Part shown: positions 25,565 through 33,118 of the stretch, in pieces
Position numbering within the stretch: position 1 is the stretch's first letter
Layout: every line of letters begins with the position of its first letter
Source: Bradyrhizobium diazoefficiens
GTDB taxonomy: Bacteria; Pseudomonadota; Alphaproteobacteria; Rhizobiales; Xanthobacteraceae
DNA length: 64,000 nt
Direction: 5' to 3'
Assembly (NCBI RefSeq): GCF_018131015.1
Contig: NZ_JAFCJJ010000004.1
Location: forward strand, 186,001 to 250,000
Notes under the pieces: generated by a model
The model's database searches: none
What the model was told of the DNA's origin: nothing
What the model saw: only the letters and a program-made list of their open reading frames with translations
Program-made: the position numbers and the translations under genes

Positions 25565-27157
25565 CTAGCGCCTCCTGGTGCCGAAGACGGAGGAGAAACG
25601 GGTCGCCCCGTGCGAGGGTGCGGCGGGGCGGGGCGAGGACGGCGGCGGAGTTGGCGGTGGCGGCTCGCGCGGCGGTTCGCGGGTTACGGTGGGCGGCAGC
25701 CGGTCATAGCTGGTGCGCTGCTGCACTGGCGCGGCCGGACGCGCGCGCGCATCTGCCGGCGTCGGCGGGATCACGGCGCGGCTACCGCCGCCGTCCTTGC
25801 GCGAGGAGGCGCGCCTGAACTCCTCGCGGATTGGCCACTTCGCCTTCTCGGCGGCAACCTGGACGCATTCGATCAGCGCCGTGTTCTTGGCCTCGCGCCG
25901 GTGCGCCTTCATGTCGCCGTCGCGATAGGCGTTGAGGATCCGGAACTCCATCGGGTCCATGCCGACAAGATTTGCCAGCTTGTCCATCTGGCACTCGATG
26001 GCGAAGTCCATCGCGGTGACGCCGAAGCCGCGCATGGCGGTTGCGGGCGTCCGGTTGGTGAAGACGCAGTAGACGTCGCCATGGACGTTCGGAATGGTGT
26101 AGGGGCCGGGAAGATGCGCGGCGCATTTCACCGCGGCATAGCTCGACAGCCGCGTGTAGGCGCCGCTGTCGAAATAGGCGCGGATCTTTCGCGCGACGAT
26201 GCGGCCGTCGCGCATCACCCCGTCCTTGATGAAGATGCGCTCGGCGCCGCGCGGCGGGCCGTACTGCATCTCCTCCTCGCGTCCGAACACGTAGCGCACG
26301 GGCCGGCCGGTCAGCATCGCAGCCAGAATGGCGAGCGGCTCGGTCAGCGTATCCACCTTGCCGCCAAAGCCGCCGCCGACCGTGCCGCCGATGAAGTGGA
26401 AGGTGTTGGATGGCACGTCCAGGATCTTTGCGCAGGTGTCGACCGAGAAGAACAGCGCCTGGGTCGAGGTGTAGACCACGTAGCGGCCGTTGGTGTCGGG
26501 CGCGGCAATCGCGCCGTTGGTCTCGGTCGGGGCGTGCTCGATCGGCGACATCTGGTAGCGCTGCTCCAGCACATGGTCGGCGGTCGCGAGCGCCGCGTCG
26601 GCGTCGCCGAAGCGCAGCTTCTGGTGGTCGTGGACGTCGTGATAGATGAAGGCGTTTTTGGGATAGGTCTCGTTGACCACGGGCGCGCCCGGCTTCAAGG
26701 CTTCCTCGACGTCGAACACGGTCGGCAGCGGCTCGTAGTCGATCCTGACCTTCGCGATCGCCTCGAAGGCTTCGCGCTCGCTGTCGGCGACAATGGCGAC
26801 GATCGGCTCGCCCTTGTAGCGGACCTTGTCGACCGCGAGCGACGGCTCGTCGTCCTTGCCGAAGTTGATCAGGCTCAGCAGCGTGTTGAGATTGCGCGGC
26901 ACGTCCGCGCTGCGGATGATCCTGCGCACGCCGGCCGACCGCTCGGCCTCCGTGGTGTCGATGCGGCGCAGCCGCGCGTGCGCCTGCGCCGAGCGCACCA
27001 CCTTCAGATGCAGCATGCCCTGCAGCTTGTGATCGCCAAAATAGCTCGACGTGCCCGTGATGTGGCCGAGCATGTCCTGGCGCTGCGTGCCCTTGCCAAT
27101 CTCCTTGAGATTGTCGTCGCGCTCGTCGGCGAAAATGTCCTTGCGCAGTTCCAGCAT
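25565..27157 (-). CDS. Mo-hydroxylase large subunit, N-terminal half with Pro-rich tail
   Basis: A 530-aa protein. It has the a/b hammerhead domain, then Mo-pterin contacts GGTVGGGFGGKVD and TPATAMRGFGVTAMDFA. The last motif is of xanthine-dehydrogenase type (RGFG), not the AY.CSFR of form I or AY.GAGR of form II CO dehydrogenase, so CO is an unlikely substrate. From about residue 455 the family sequence gives way to a Pro/Arg-rich tail with runs such as PPREPPPPTPPPSSP. The gene ends in an amber codon directly joined to the ATG of the C-terminal half. It catalyses hydroxylation of an unknown, perhaps N-heterocyclic or aldehyde, substrate. Confidence 0.9.
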   Translation of the reverse strand: MLELRKDIFADERDDNLKEIGKGTQRQDMLGHITGTSSYFGDHKLQGMLHLKVVRSAQAHARLRRIDTTEAERSAGVRRIIRSADVPRNLNTLLSLINFGKDDEPSLAVDKVRYKGEPIVAIVADSEREAFEAIAKVRIDYEPLPTVFDVEEALKPGAPVVNETYPKNAFIYHDVHDHQKLRFGDADAALATADHVLEQRYQMSPIEHAPTETNGAIAAPDTNGRYVVYTSTQALFFSVDTCAKILDVPSNTFHFIGGTVGGGFGGKVDTLTEPLAILAAMLTGRPVRYVFGREEEMQYGPPRGAERIFIKDGVMRDGRIVARKIRAYFDSGAYTRLSSYAAVKCAAHLPGPYTIPNVHGDVYCVFTNRTPATAMRGFGVTAMDFAIECQMDKLANLVGMDPMEFRILNAYRDGDMKAHRREAKNTALIECVQVAAEKAKWPIREEFRRASSRKDGGGSRAVIPPTPADARARPAAPVQQRTSYDRLPPTVTREPPREPPPPTPPPSSPRPAAPSHGATRFSSVFGTRRR

Positions 27158-27166
27158 GATGAGGCC

Positions 27167-27643
27167 TCAGGCGCTGGCCCTGCCGCCGGCGGCGGCGAGG
27201 ATGGCGTTGATGATGGATTCGTAACCGGTGCAGCGGCAGATGTTGCCCGAGATCGCCTCGACGACCTCGTCGCGGCTCGGCTGTGGATTGCGATCGAGCA
27301 GGGCCTTTGCAGCCATCAGCATGCCCGGGGTGCAGTAGCCGCACTGGGCGGCGAAATTGTCGGCGAAGGCGCGCTGCAGCGGATGCAGGTTCGGGCCCTG
27401 CTTCATGCCGTCGAGCGTTTCGACGGAGCGGCCCGCTGCGGTCTCGGCAAGCGTCAGGCAGGAGAGGTGAATCTCGCCGTCGATCAGCACGCTGCAGGCG
27501 CCGCAGCCGCCCTGGCCGCAGCCGAATTTCGGCGTCATGTCGCCGATCAGTTCGCGCAGCGCGACCAAAAGGTTGGTGCCACCGTCGACGAAGATCGCGA
27601 CGTCGCGGCCGTTGTGGCGAAATTGCAGGGGTGTCTTGGACAT
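27167..27643 (-). CDS. Mo-hydroxylase 2Fe-2S subunit (CoxS-like)
   Basis: A 158-aa two-cluster ferredoxin-type subunit. The plant-type cluster ligands are in FGCGQGGCGACSVLIDG...C, and the second cluster in AAQCGYCTPGML...GNICRCTGY. It passes electrons from the Mo site to the FAD subunit. It lies between the FAD and Mo subunit genes with gaps of 5 and 9 bases, the usual M-S-L order of this enzyme class. There is no signal peptide, so the enzyme is cytoplasmic or at the inner face of the membrane. Confidence 0.95.
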   Translation of the reverse strand: MSKTPLQFRHNGRDVAIFVDGGTNLLVALRELIGDMTPKFGCGQGGCGACSVLIDGEIHLSCLTLAETAAGRSVETLDGMKQGPNLHPLQRAFADNFAAQCGYCTPGMLMAAKALLDRNPQPSRDEVVEAISGNICRCTGYESIINAILAAAGGRASA

Positions 27644-27648
27644 GGGCT

Positions 27649-28467
27649 CTATTCCTGTCCCGACAGCAGCCGGCGCAGATGGACGCCGACGATCTCGCGG
27701 CGATACCAGGCGCTGCCAAGTGCGTTGTCGGAGGGCGAGGTTCCTTCGGTCGCAGCGGAAGCGGCGGCCGCGATGGTGGCTGCGTCCAGCGAGCGGCCCT
27801 CGAGCGCGCGCTCGGCGGCTCGCGCGCGGATCTGCGTCGGCGCCATCGAGCCCAGCGCGATTCGTGCGCCGGCGATGCGGCCGCCGCTGACCGGCAGATG
27901 CGCGGCCAGCGTGATGACCGCGCCGCCCTTCGGCTTGATGCGGGCGATCTTGCGATAGCGGAACGCCTCGCTGCTCGCGGGCCGGGTGCAGGACACCGAC
28001 AGCACCAGCGTCCCCGCTTGCCGGTCGCGCGCCTGCAAGAATTCCTCGATCGGCACGTCGCGCGCGCCAAAACCGCCGGCAACCGCAACGGTCGCATCGA
28101 GCGCCAGCAGCGCGACGGTGAAATCGCCAAAGGGGCTTTGCGCGAACAGATTGCCGCCGACCGTTCCCATGTTGCGCACTGCGGGGCCGCCGATCGAGCG
28201 GGCGGGGGCGTGCAGGAAGGCGAGGTCGCGTTCGGCGAGCACGCGCGCGAAGGTGACGCCGGCGCCCAGCGTGACGCGCGGCCCGGAAGCATCGATCCGG
28301 GTCAGTGCCTGATCATTGGCGCGGATCACGGTCGAGATCGACACGTCGCCTTCGTTGAGCGCCCGCATCACCAGCGTGCCGCCGCCGAGATAGCGCGCGC
28401 TGCGGTCCGAGGACAGCGCCCCGGCCGCCTCGCCGGCACTGGTAAACGTCTTCACTGTAACGGCCAT
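27649..28467 (-). CDS. Mo-hydroxylase FAD subunit (CoxM-like)
   Basis: A 272-aa FAD-binding subunit of the molybdopterin-dehydrogenase family. The FAD contact loops are YLGGGTLVMR (about 26-35) and GTVGGNLFAQSPFGD (about 101-115), followed by the C-terminal CO-dehydrogenase flavoprotein domain. It accepts electrons from the 2Fe-2S subunit and passes them to a quinone, O2 or NAD. Its start directly abuts the stop of the upstream SRPBCC gene. Confidence 0.93.
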   Translation of the reverse strand: MAVTVKTFTSAGEAAGALSSDRSARYLGGGTLVMRALNEGDVSISTVIRANDQALTRIDASGPRVTLGAGVTFARVLAERDLAFLHAPARSIGGPAVRNMGTVGGNLFAQSPFGDFTVALLALDATVAVAGGFGARDVPIEEFLQARDRQAGTLVLSVSCTRPASSEAFRYRKIARIKPKGGAVITLAAHLPVSGGRIAGARIALGSMAPTQIRARAAERALEGRSLDAATIAAAASAATEGTSPSDNALGSAWYRREIVGVHLRRLLSGQE

Positions 28468-28911
28468 CTAGGCGGCCTCCTTCAGGTGACGGCGGATCGC
28501 CTCGAATCCGGCCTGATAGATGTCTTCGGCGACCATTTTGGTGATGCGGTCGCTGTCCTCGGGCCTGGTCGTGAAGCGCGACTCCCAGTGCCAGAAGGTG
28601 CGGTCGCCATCGGTCACGGGCAGCAGGCGGACATGGGCGACGTAGTTAAACATCGGGATCGGCGTATCGAGCAGGCAATAGGAAAAACTCTGTTCGAGGT
28701 CGGACAGGGCAAGCAATTGCTCGCGCAGCTCGGATCCGTCCTTCAGCTTGAAGCGCCTGACGCAGCCGACCTTGTCGGAGGAATGCGCGCGCTCGATCGT
28801 GGAGGTCGCCACCGCCGGATGCCAGCGGTCGTGCCCGTTGAAGTCGCGCAGCATCGCCCACGCCGCATCGGTCGGCGCGTCCAGGATGGTGCTCTTGACG
28901 ATATGCGGCAC
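28468..28911 (-). CDS. SRPBCC-fold protein, CoxG/cyclase-like (copy 2)
   Basis: A 147-aa protein of the SRPBCC (START/Bet v1-like) fold. GTG at 28911 is chosen because GGAGG lies 9 bases upstream; a TTG at 28920 would abut that site. The pattern is VWxxLRDFNGHDRWHPAV, then VGCVRRFKLKDG, then FWHWESRF near the C-terminus. It is clearly paralogous to the next gene. In CODH clusters CoxG is an SRPBCC protein thought to tether the enzyme to the membrane; a similar helper role, or binding of a hydrophobic substrate, is plausible. Confidence 0.8.
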   Translation of the reverse strand: MPHIVKSTILDAPTDAAWAMLRDFNGHDRWHPAVATSTIERAHSSDKVGCVRRFKLKDGSELREQLLALSDLEQSFSYCLLDTPIPMFNYVAHVRLLPVTDGDRTFWHWESRFTTRPEDSDRITKMVAEDIYQAGFEAIRRHLKEAA

Positions 28912-28916
28912 GGCGA

Positions 28917-29354
28917 TCAACCTCCGAACACGCGCTTGAGGGCGTCGAAGCCGCCCTGGAAGACGCCGCCGCCGATATTGCCGACGAGCTCGGCCTCGCG
29001 CTCCGGCGCGCAGTCAAACTCCGCTGTCCACTCCATGAAGGTCTGATCGCCGTCGGTGACGGGCGTGAGCCGCAGGGTGGCGACGTAATTCTCCACGCCC
29101 ATCGGGGATTCCAGGATCGAATAGGTGCAGAACATGTCGTAGTCGGAGAGGCCCAGAAGCTTCTCGCGAATGCGGTCGCCGTTGCGCAGGCGGAAATCCC
29201 TGACACAACCGATCTTGTCGGAGGGCTCGCCGCCCTCGATGCGGCTTTCGGCGATCGCCGGGTGCCAGCTCGGCAGGCCGTTGAAATCGCGCACCCGCGC
29301 CCAGACGCGGTCGTTGCGGGCGTTGACGACGGTGGAGACGTAGACGCGGGCCAT
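28917..29354 (-). CDS. SRPBCC-fold protein, CoxG/cyclase-like (copy 1)
   Basis: A 145-aa SRPBCC protein, a tandem paralogue of the previous one. Shared blocks are RVRDFNGLPSWHPAI, SDKIGCVRDFRLRNGD and TFMEWTAEFDC. It begins 10 bases after the flotillin-like gene. Tandem duplication suggests a pair with separate ligands or a heterodimer. No catalytic residues can be assigned; the fold usually forms a hydrophobic cavity. Confidence 0.82.
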   Translation of the reverse strand: MARVYVSTVVNARNDRVWARVRDFNGLPSWHPAIAESRIEGGEPSDKIGCVRDFRLRNGDRIREKLLGLSDYDMFCTYSILESPMGVENYVATLRLTPVTDGDQTFMEWTAEFDCAPEREAELVGNIGGGVFQGGFDALKRVFGG

Positions 29355-29364
29355 GGCTTAGACC

Positions 29365-32253
29365 TCAGTCCTTCTTCCGTGGCGCGCGCGGGGCTGGCTG
29401 CTCGCCTTCGGCGGACGGCGCGGCCGGCTTGTCGCCGCCGCCCTTGCGCGCGGAATCCTTGATTCCCTGCATGTCGCGGGCTTCGCGGATCAGGCCCGGC
29501 ATCTTGGCAAGGCTGCCGCCCTCGACGCCGATGTCTGATAGAATCGAGTCGATCAGCGGCGCCTGGACGCGATAGCGCAGCGCCGAGTCGATCACCTCGT
29601 CGGTGGCGCTACGGCCGCCATTGCCGCCGTTCCCATTGCCGTTGAGGCCGTCGACCTGCAGGATGCGGATGCCCTCGATCTTCTCCATCGGCTTGACGCT
29701 CTCGCGCACGATGCCCTCGATGCGGTCGAGCAGCTTTCGGCGGAACAGCGAGTAGCGCGCCTGGTCGGTGAGCACGTTCTCGGCCTCGTTGAGCATGCGC
29801 TGCGCCTCGGCCTCGACGGCGGCGCGGACGCGCTCCGCCTCGGCGGCGATCCTTGTCTCCTCGGCCTGCTTCTCGGCAATCAGCACCTCGACGGTCTTGC
29901 GGCGCCTGGCGATCTCGCTCTCGCGCGCGGTGACGACGCGCTCGGCGGCCTCGGTGGCGCGGATGCGGGCTTCCTCGGCGGCGGCGCGCGCCGCGGATTC
30001 TTCGAGCGATTTCTGATGAATTGCGATCGCCTTCTCCATCAAGACCGTCTCGACCTCCTTCTCGCGGTTGACCTCGAGCTTGCGCAGCTCGCGCTCGCGG
30101 CCGATGCGGGCCTCGTCCAGGCCGCGGTCGGACGCGATGCGCGCGCGCTCGACCTCCTCGCGCGAGACGATCTCGGCCTCCTGCAGCGACTGCACGCGGG
30201 CGACTTCGAGCTGCTCGATCGAGCGGCGGCGCTCGATGCGGGCGGCTTCCAGCGCCTGCTCGCGCGAGACGTCGGTGGTCTCGACCTCCTTGCGGGCGAC
30301 GATCTCGGCCTGCCTCACCTGGCGGTCGGCATCGATCCGCTCGGACTTCTTGGCAGACAGCGCGATGACGCGGTCCTCGTCCGCGATCTCCACCGCCCTC
30401 TTCTGCTCGATGTTGAGCACCTCGCGCTTCTTCGACGAGTTGATCCGCTCGGCCTCGAGCGCGAGATCGACGGTGATGCGCTGGCGCTCGATGGCGTCGC
30501 GCCGCTTCAACTCGGCCGCCTCCAGGACCGCGGTCCGCTCGATCTCGAGCGAGCGGGTGGCGCGCTCGGCCTGGATGCGCTCGGCCGCGACGGCCTTCTC
30601 CTGCGCGATGCGGGCCGCCTCGATCGCCTCGCGGGAGGCGATGTCGGCTTCCTCGACGGCGCGGTTGCGGGCGATCTCCAGCGAGCGGACGCGCTCCTCC
30701 TGGGCGATGCGGCTGGCCTCCGTCGCTTCGCGCGCGGCAATGCCGGCGACGTCGAGCGCCTGGTTGCGGTCGATCTCCAGTTGGCGCGTGTTCTGCTCGG
30801 CGGCAATGCGCTCGGCGGCGAGCGTCCGCTCGCGCGCGATCCGGGCGGCCTCGACCGCGCGCTGGGCCTCGATCTCGGTCTCCTGGATGGTCTGCACCTG
30901 CCGGATTTCCAGCGCGCGGGTGCGCTCGTCCGACGAGATGCGCTCGACATTGACCGTCATGATCTGGGCGATGCGGGCCTTCTCCGTCGCCTCGCGGGCG
31001 GCGATCTCGGCCTCGTCCACCGCGCGCGACCGCTCGATCTCGCGGCGCCGCGTTTCCTCCTCGTTGGCGATGCGGGCATCGGTGACGACGCGGTCCTGCT
31101 GGATGCGGGCCTTCTCGACGGCTTCGCGCGCCGCGATCTCGGCCTCCTCGATGGTGCGCATCCGCTCGATCTCGCGCTGGCGGACCTCGCGCTCCGAGGC
31201 GATGCGGGTGGTGTCGATCGAGCGCTGGTTGGCGATCCTTGTCTTTTCGATCTCCTCGCGCGCCAGCAGCTCCTTCTCCTCGATGGTGCGGGTCCGCTCG
31301 ATCTCCCGCTGGCGGGTCTCGCGCTCGGAGGCGATCCGGGCCTCCGCGATCGCCTGGTCGTTGGCGATGCGGGCGCGCTCGATGGCCTCGCGCGCGGAGA
31401 TCTGCGCCTGCTCGGCCTCGGTCTCGCGCAGCGCCCGCTCGCGGGCGACCTCGGTGCGCTGTAGCGCACGGCGCATCTCGATGTCGCGTTCCTGCTCGAG
31501 CCGCGCGGTCTCGCTCTCGCGCTCGATCTCGAGCGCCTGCCGCTCGGCCTCGAGGTTGCGGGAGCGGATCTTGATCATGGAGTCCTGCTCGATGTCGTTG
31601 CGAGCCTTCCGCTTCGCCTCGATGTCCTCCATCAGGCGGGTCAGACCCTCGGCGTCGAACCGGTTCGAGGGGTTGAAGAATTCGAGGTCGGTCTGGTCGA
31701 GATCGGTGATCGCGACCGATTCCAGCTCCAGACCGTTCTGCGCCAGCGCCTCGGCGGCGTTGGTCTTGACCCGTGCGACATAGTCGCCGCGCCGCTCGTG
31801 CATTTCCTCCATCGTCATTTCCGAGGCGATCGAGCGGATTGCGGAGATGAACTTGCCGGCGAGGAGGGCGTGCAGCTGCTCAGGCTCCATGGTGCGGCGG
31901 CCGAGGGTGGCGGCCGCGATCGAGACGGCTTCGCGGGTCTGCTGCACGCGGACGTAGAAATCGGCCTCGATGTCGACGCGCATGCGGTCGCGGGTGATCA
32001 CGGCATCCTGCCTGGAGCGTACGATGCCCATCGGCAGCACGTTCATGTTGACCGGCGTATAGTCGTGGATGAACGGCAGCACGAAGGCGCCGCCATTGAT
32101 GACCACGCGCTCGCCGAGGAAGCCGGTCCGAACGAACGAGACCTCCTTGGAGGAGCGGTGGTAGAGCCAGTTCACGATGTAGACGCCGATCACGACCACG
32201 ACGATCGCGACGATCAGCCAGAGGATCAATTCACCGACCAGCATCCCTGACAT
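29365..32253 (-). CDS. Giant flotillin-like SPFH protein with hendecad repeats
   Basis: A 962-aa membrane-anchored protein. One N-terminal membrane span (about residues 8-30), then an SPFH domain (about 35-200; FVRTGFLGERVVINGGAF, IEADFYVRVQQ), then more than 500 residues of charged helix, and a disordered C-terminus with a GNGNGGNGG run and Pro/Lys-rich end. From residue 287 the helix is built of near-identical 44-residue units (four 11-mers each, motifs such as AREAIERARIA and RQREIERTRTI). Typical flotillins are 400-500 aa, so the stalk is unusually long. It probably oligomerises on the cytoplasmic membrane, as flotillins do. Sitting between transporter and enzyme genes, it may scaffold them (inference). 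Confidence 0.9.
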   Translation of the reverse strand: MSGMLVGELILWLIVAIVVVVIGVYIVNWLYHRSSKEVSFVRTGFLGERVVINGGAFVLPFIHDYTPVNMNVLPMGIVRSRQDAVITRDRMRVDIEADFYVRVQQTREAVSIAAATLGRRTMEPEQLHALLAGKFISAIRSIASEMTMEEMHERRGDYVARVKTNAAEALAQNGLELESVAITDLDQTDLEFFNPSNRFDAEGLTRLMEDIEAKRKARNDIEQDSMIKIRSRNLEAERQALEIERESETARLEQERDIEMRRALQRTEVARERALRETEAEQAQISAREAIERARIANDQAIAEARIASERETRQREIERTRTIEEKELLAREEIEKTRIANQRSIDTTRIASEREVRQREIERMRTIEEAEIAAREAVEKARIQQDRVVTDARIANEEETRRREIERSRAVDEAEIAAREATEKARIAQIMTVNVERISSDERTRALEIRQVQTIQETEIEAQRAVEAARIARERTLAAERIAAEQNTRQLEIDRNQALDVAGIAAREATEASRIAQEERVRSLEIARNRAVEEADIASREAIEAARIAQEKAVAAERIQAERATRSLEIERTAVLEAAELKRRDAIERQRITVDLALEAERINSSKKREVLNIEQKRAVEIADEDRVIALSAKKSERIDADRQVRQAEIVARKEVETTDVSREQALEAARIERRRSIEQLEVARVQSLQEAEIVSREEVERARIASDRGLDEARIGRERELRKLEVNREKEVETVLMEKAIAIHQKSLEESAARAAAEEARIRATEAAERVVTARESEIARRRKTVEVLIAEKQAEETRIAAEAERVRAAVEAEAQRMLNEAENVLTDQARYSLFRRKLLDRIEGIVRESVKPMEKIEGIRILQVDGLNGNGNGGNGGRSATDEVIDSALRYRVQAPLIDSILSDIGVEGGSLAKMPGLIREARDMQGIKDSARKGGGDKPAAPSAEGEQPAPRAPRKKD
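30373..31395 (-). repeat. 44-codon (132-bp) tandem coding repeats in flotillin-like gene
   Basis: Residues 287-627 can be laid out as five consecutive 44-residue units, one of 33 residues and two more of 44. The lengths are all multiples of 11, so each unit is three or four hendecads. The first hendecad ends in ARI(A), the third in REIE-like and the fourth in AEIA-like positions. Diverged hendecads continue to about residue 780. Confidence 0.8.
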
Positions 32254-32281
32254 CTTTCCCTCCCTCGAACCCGTGGCGGCG

Positions 32282-33115
32282 CTAGCGCGCGCCGATCGCT
32301 TTGAATTGACGCACCTGTTCCGTCAGCGCCCGCTCCACGGGCAGCCGCTCCATCGAGGAGGCGCCGTAGAAGCCGTGGCAATGGCGGGTATTCTTGATGA
32401 CGAAGTCGGCATCGGCGGGGTCGGCGATCGGCCCGCCATGCGCCAGCACCAAGATGTCCGGATTGACGCTGAGCGCGGCCGAAGCCCAGTTGTCGATACG
32501 CGCGGGACAGTCCTTGAGTTTTGGCGCGGTCTGCGCGCCGATGGTGCCGCCGGTGGTCAGGCCCATGTGGCAGACGATGATGTCGGCGCCGGCGATCGCC
32601 ATCGCCGCGGCTTCCTTTTCGCTGAACACGTAGGGCGTCGTCAGCATGTCCTTGTCGTGCGCCTTCGCGATCATGTCGATCTCGAGCGCATAGGACATGC
32701 CGGTCTCTTCCAGATTCGCGCGGAAGACGCCGTCGATCAGCCCGACCGTTGGAAAGTTCTGCACGCCGGCAAAGCCGAGCGCCTTCAACTGGTCGAGGAA
32801 GGCGTCCATGTCGCGGAACGGATCGGTGCCGTTGACGCCGGCGAGCACCGGCGTCTTGCTCACCACCGGCAGCACCTCGCCGGCCATTTCGAGCACGATG
32901 GCATTGGCGTCGCCATAGGGCATCAGGCCGGCGAGCGAGCCGCGGCCGGCCATGCGATAGCGGCCCGAATTGTAGATGACGATGAGGTCGACGCCGCCGG
33001 CCTCCTCGCATTTGGCCGACAACCCGGTGCCAGCGCCGCCGCCGACGATCGGTTCGCCGCGCCTCGCCATGTCGCGAAACCGTTTCAGAAGTGCTGCGCG
33101 TTCAAACCTGGCCAT
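32282..33115 (-). CDS. PEP-hydrolase-like TIM-barrel protein (Tm-1 C-terminal type)
   Basis: A 277-aa TIM barrel of the phosphoenolpyruvate-hydrolase-like family (Pfam PEP_hydrolase), also found as the C-terminal domain of the plant virus-resistance protein Tm-1. Visible blocks are [67 protein letters not shown] and [15 protein letters not shown]. It starts 3 bases after the gene whose product ends in a Tm-1 N-terminal domain, so the two halves of Tm-1 are encoded side by side. The reaction is not established. Confidence 0.85.
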   Translation of the reverse strand: MARFERAALLKRFRDMARRGEPIVGGGAGTGLSAKCEEAGGVDLIVIYNSGRYRMAGRGSLAGLMPYGDANAIVLEMAGEVLPVVSKTPVLAGVNGTDPFRDMDAFLDQLKALGFAGVQNFPTVGLIDGVFRANLEETGMSYALEIDMIAKAHDKDMLTTPYVFSEKEAAAMAIAGADIIVCHMGLTTGGTIGAQTAPKLKDCPARIDNWASAALSVNPDILVLAHGGPIADPADADFVIKNTRHCHGFYGASSMERLPVERALTEQVRQFKAIGAR

Positions 33116-33118
33116 CGG

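Noticed and set aside
24542..27643. Carbon-monoxide dehydrogenase
   Set aside because: The Mo-subunit motif is TAMRGFG, not AY.CSFR or AY.GAGR, so a CO-oxidising enzyme is unlikely; only helper genes resemble the cox cluster.
25475..27958. Long plus-strand frame opposite the Mo-hydroxylase genes
   Set aside because: Antisense to the Mo, FeS and FAD subunit genes, with the same low-complexity composition and no domain.
30373..31395. Possible CRISPR array because of regular repeats
   Set aside because: The repeats are coding, 132 bp long, diverged and contiguous, without spacers.
30016..31464. Leu/Asp-rich plus-strand frame with repeats
   Set aside because: It mirrors the 44-codon repeats of the flotillin-like gene on the other strand, hence the periodicity; no independent support.
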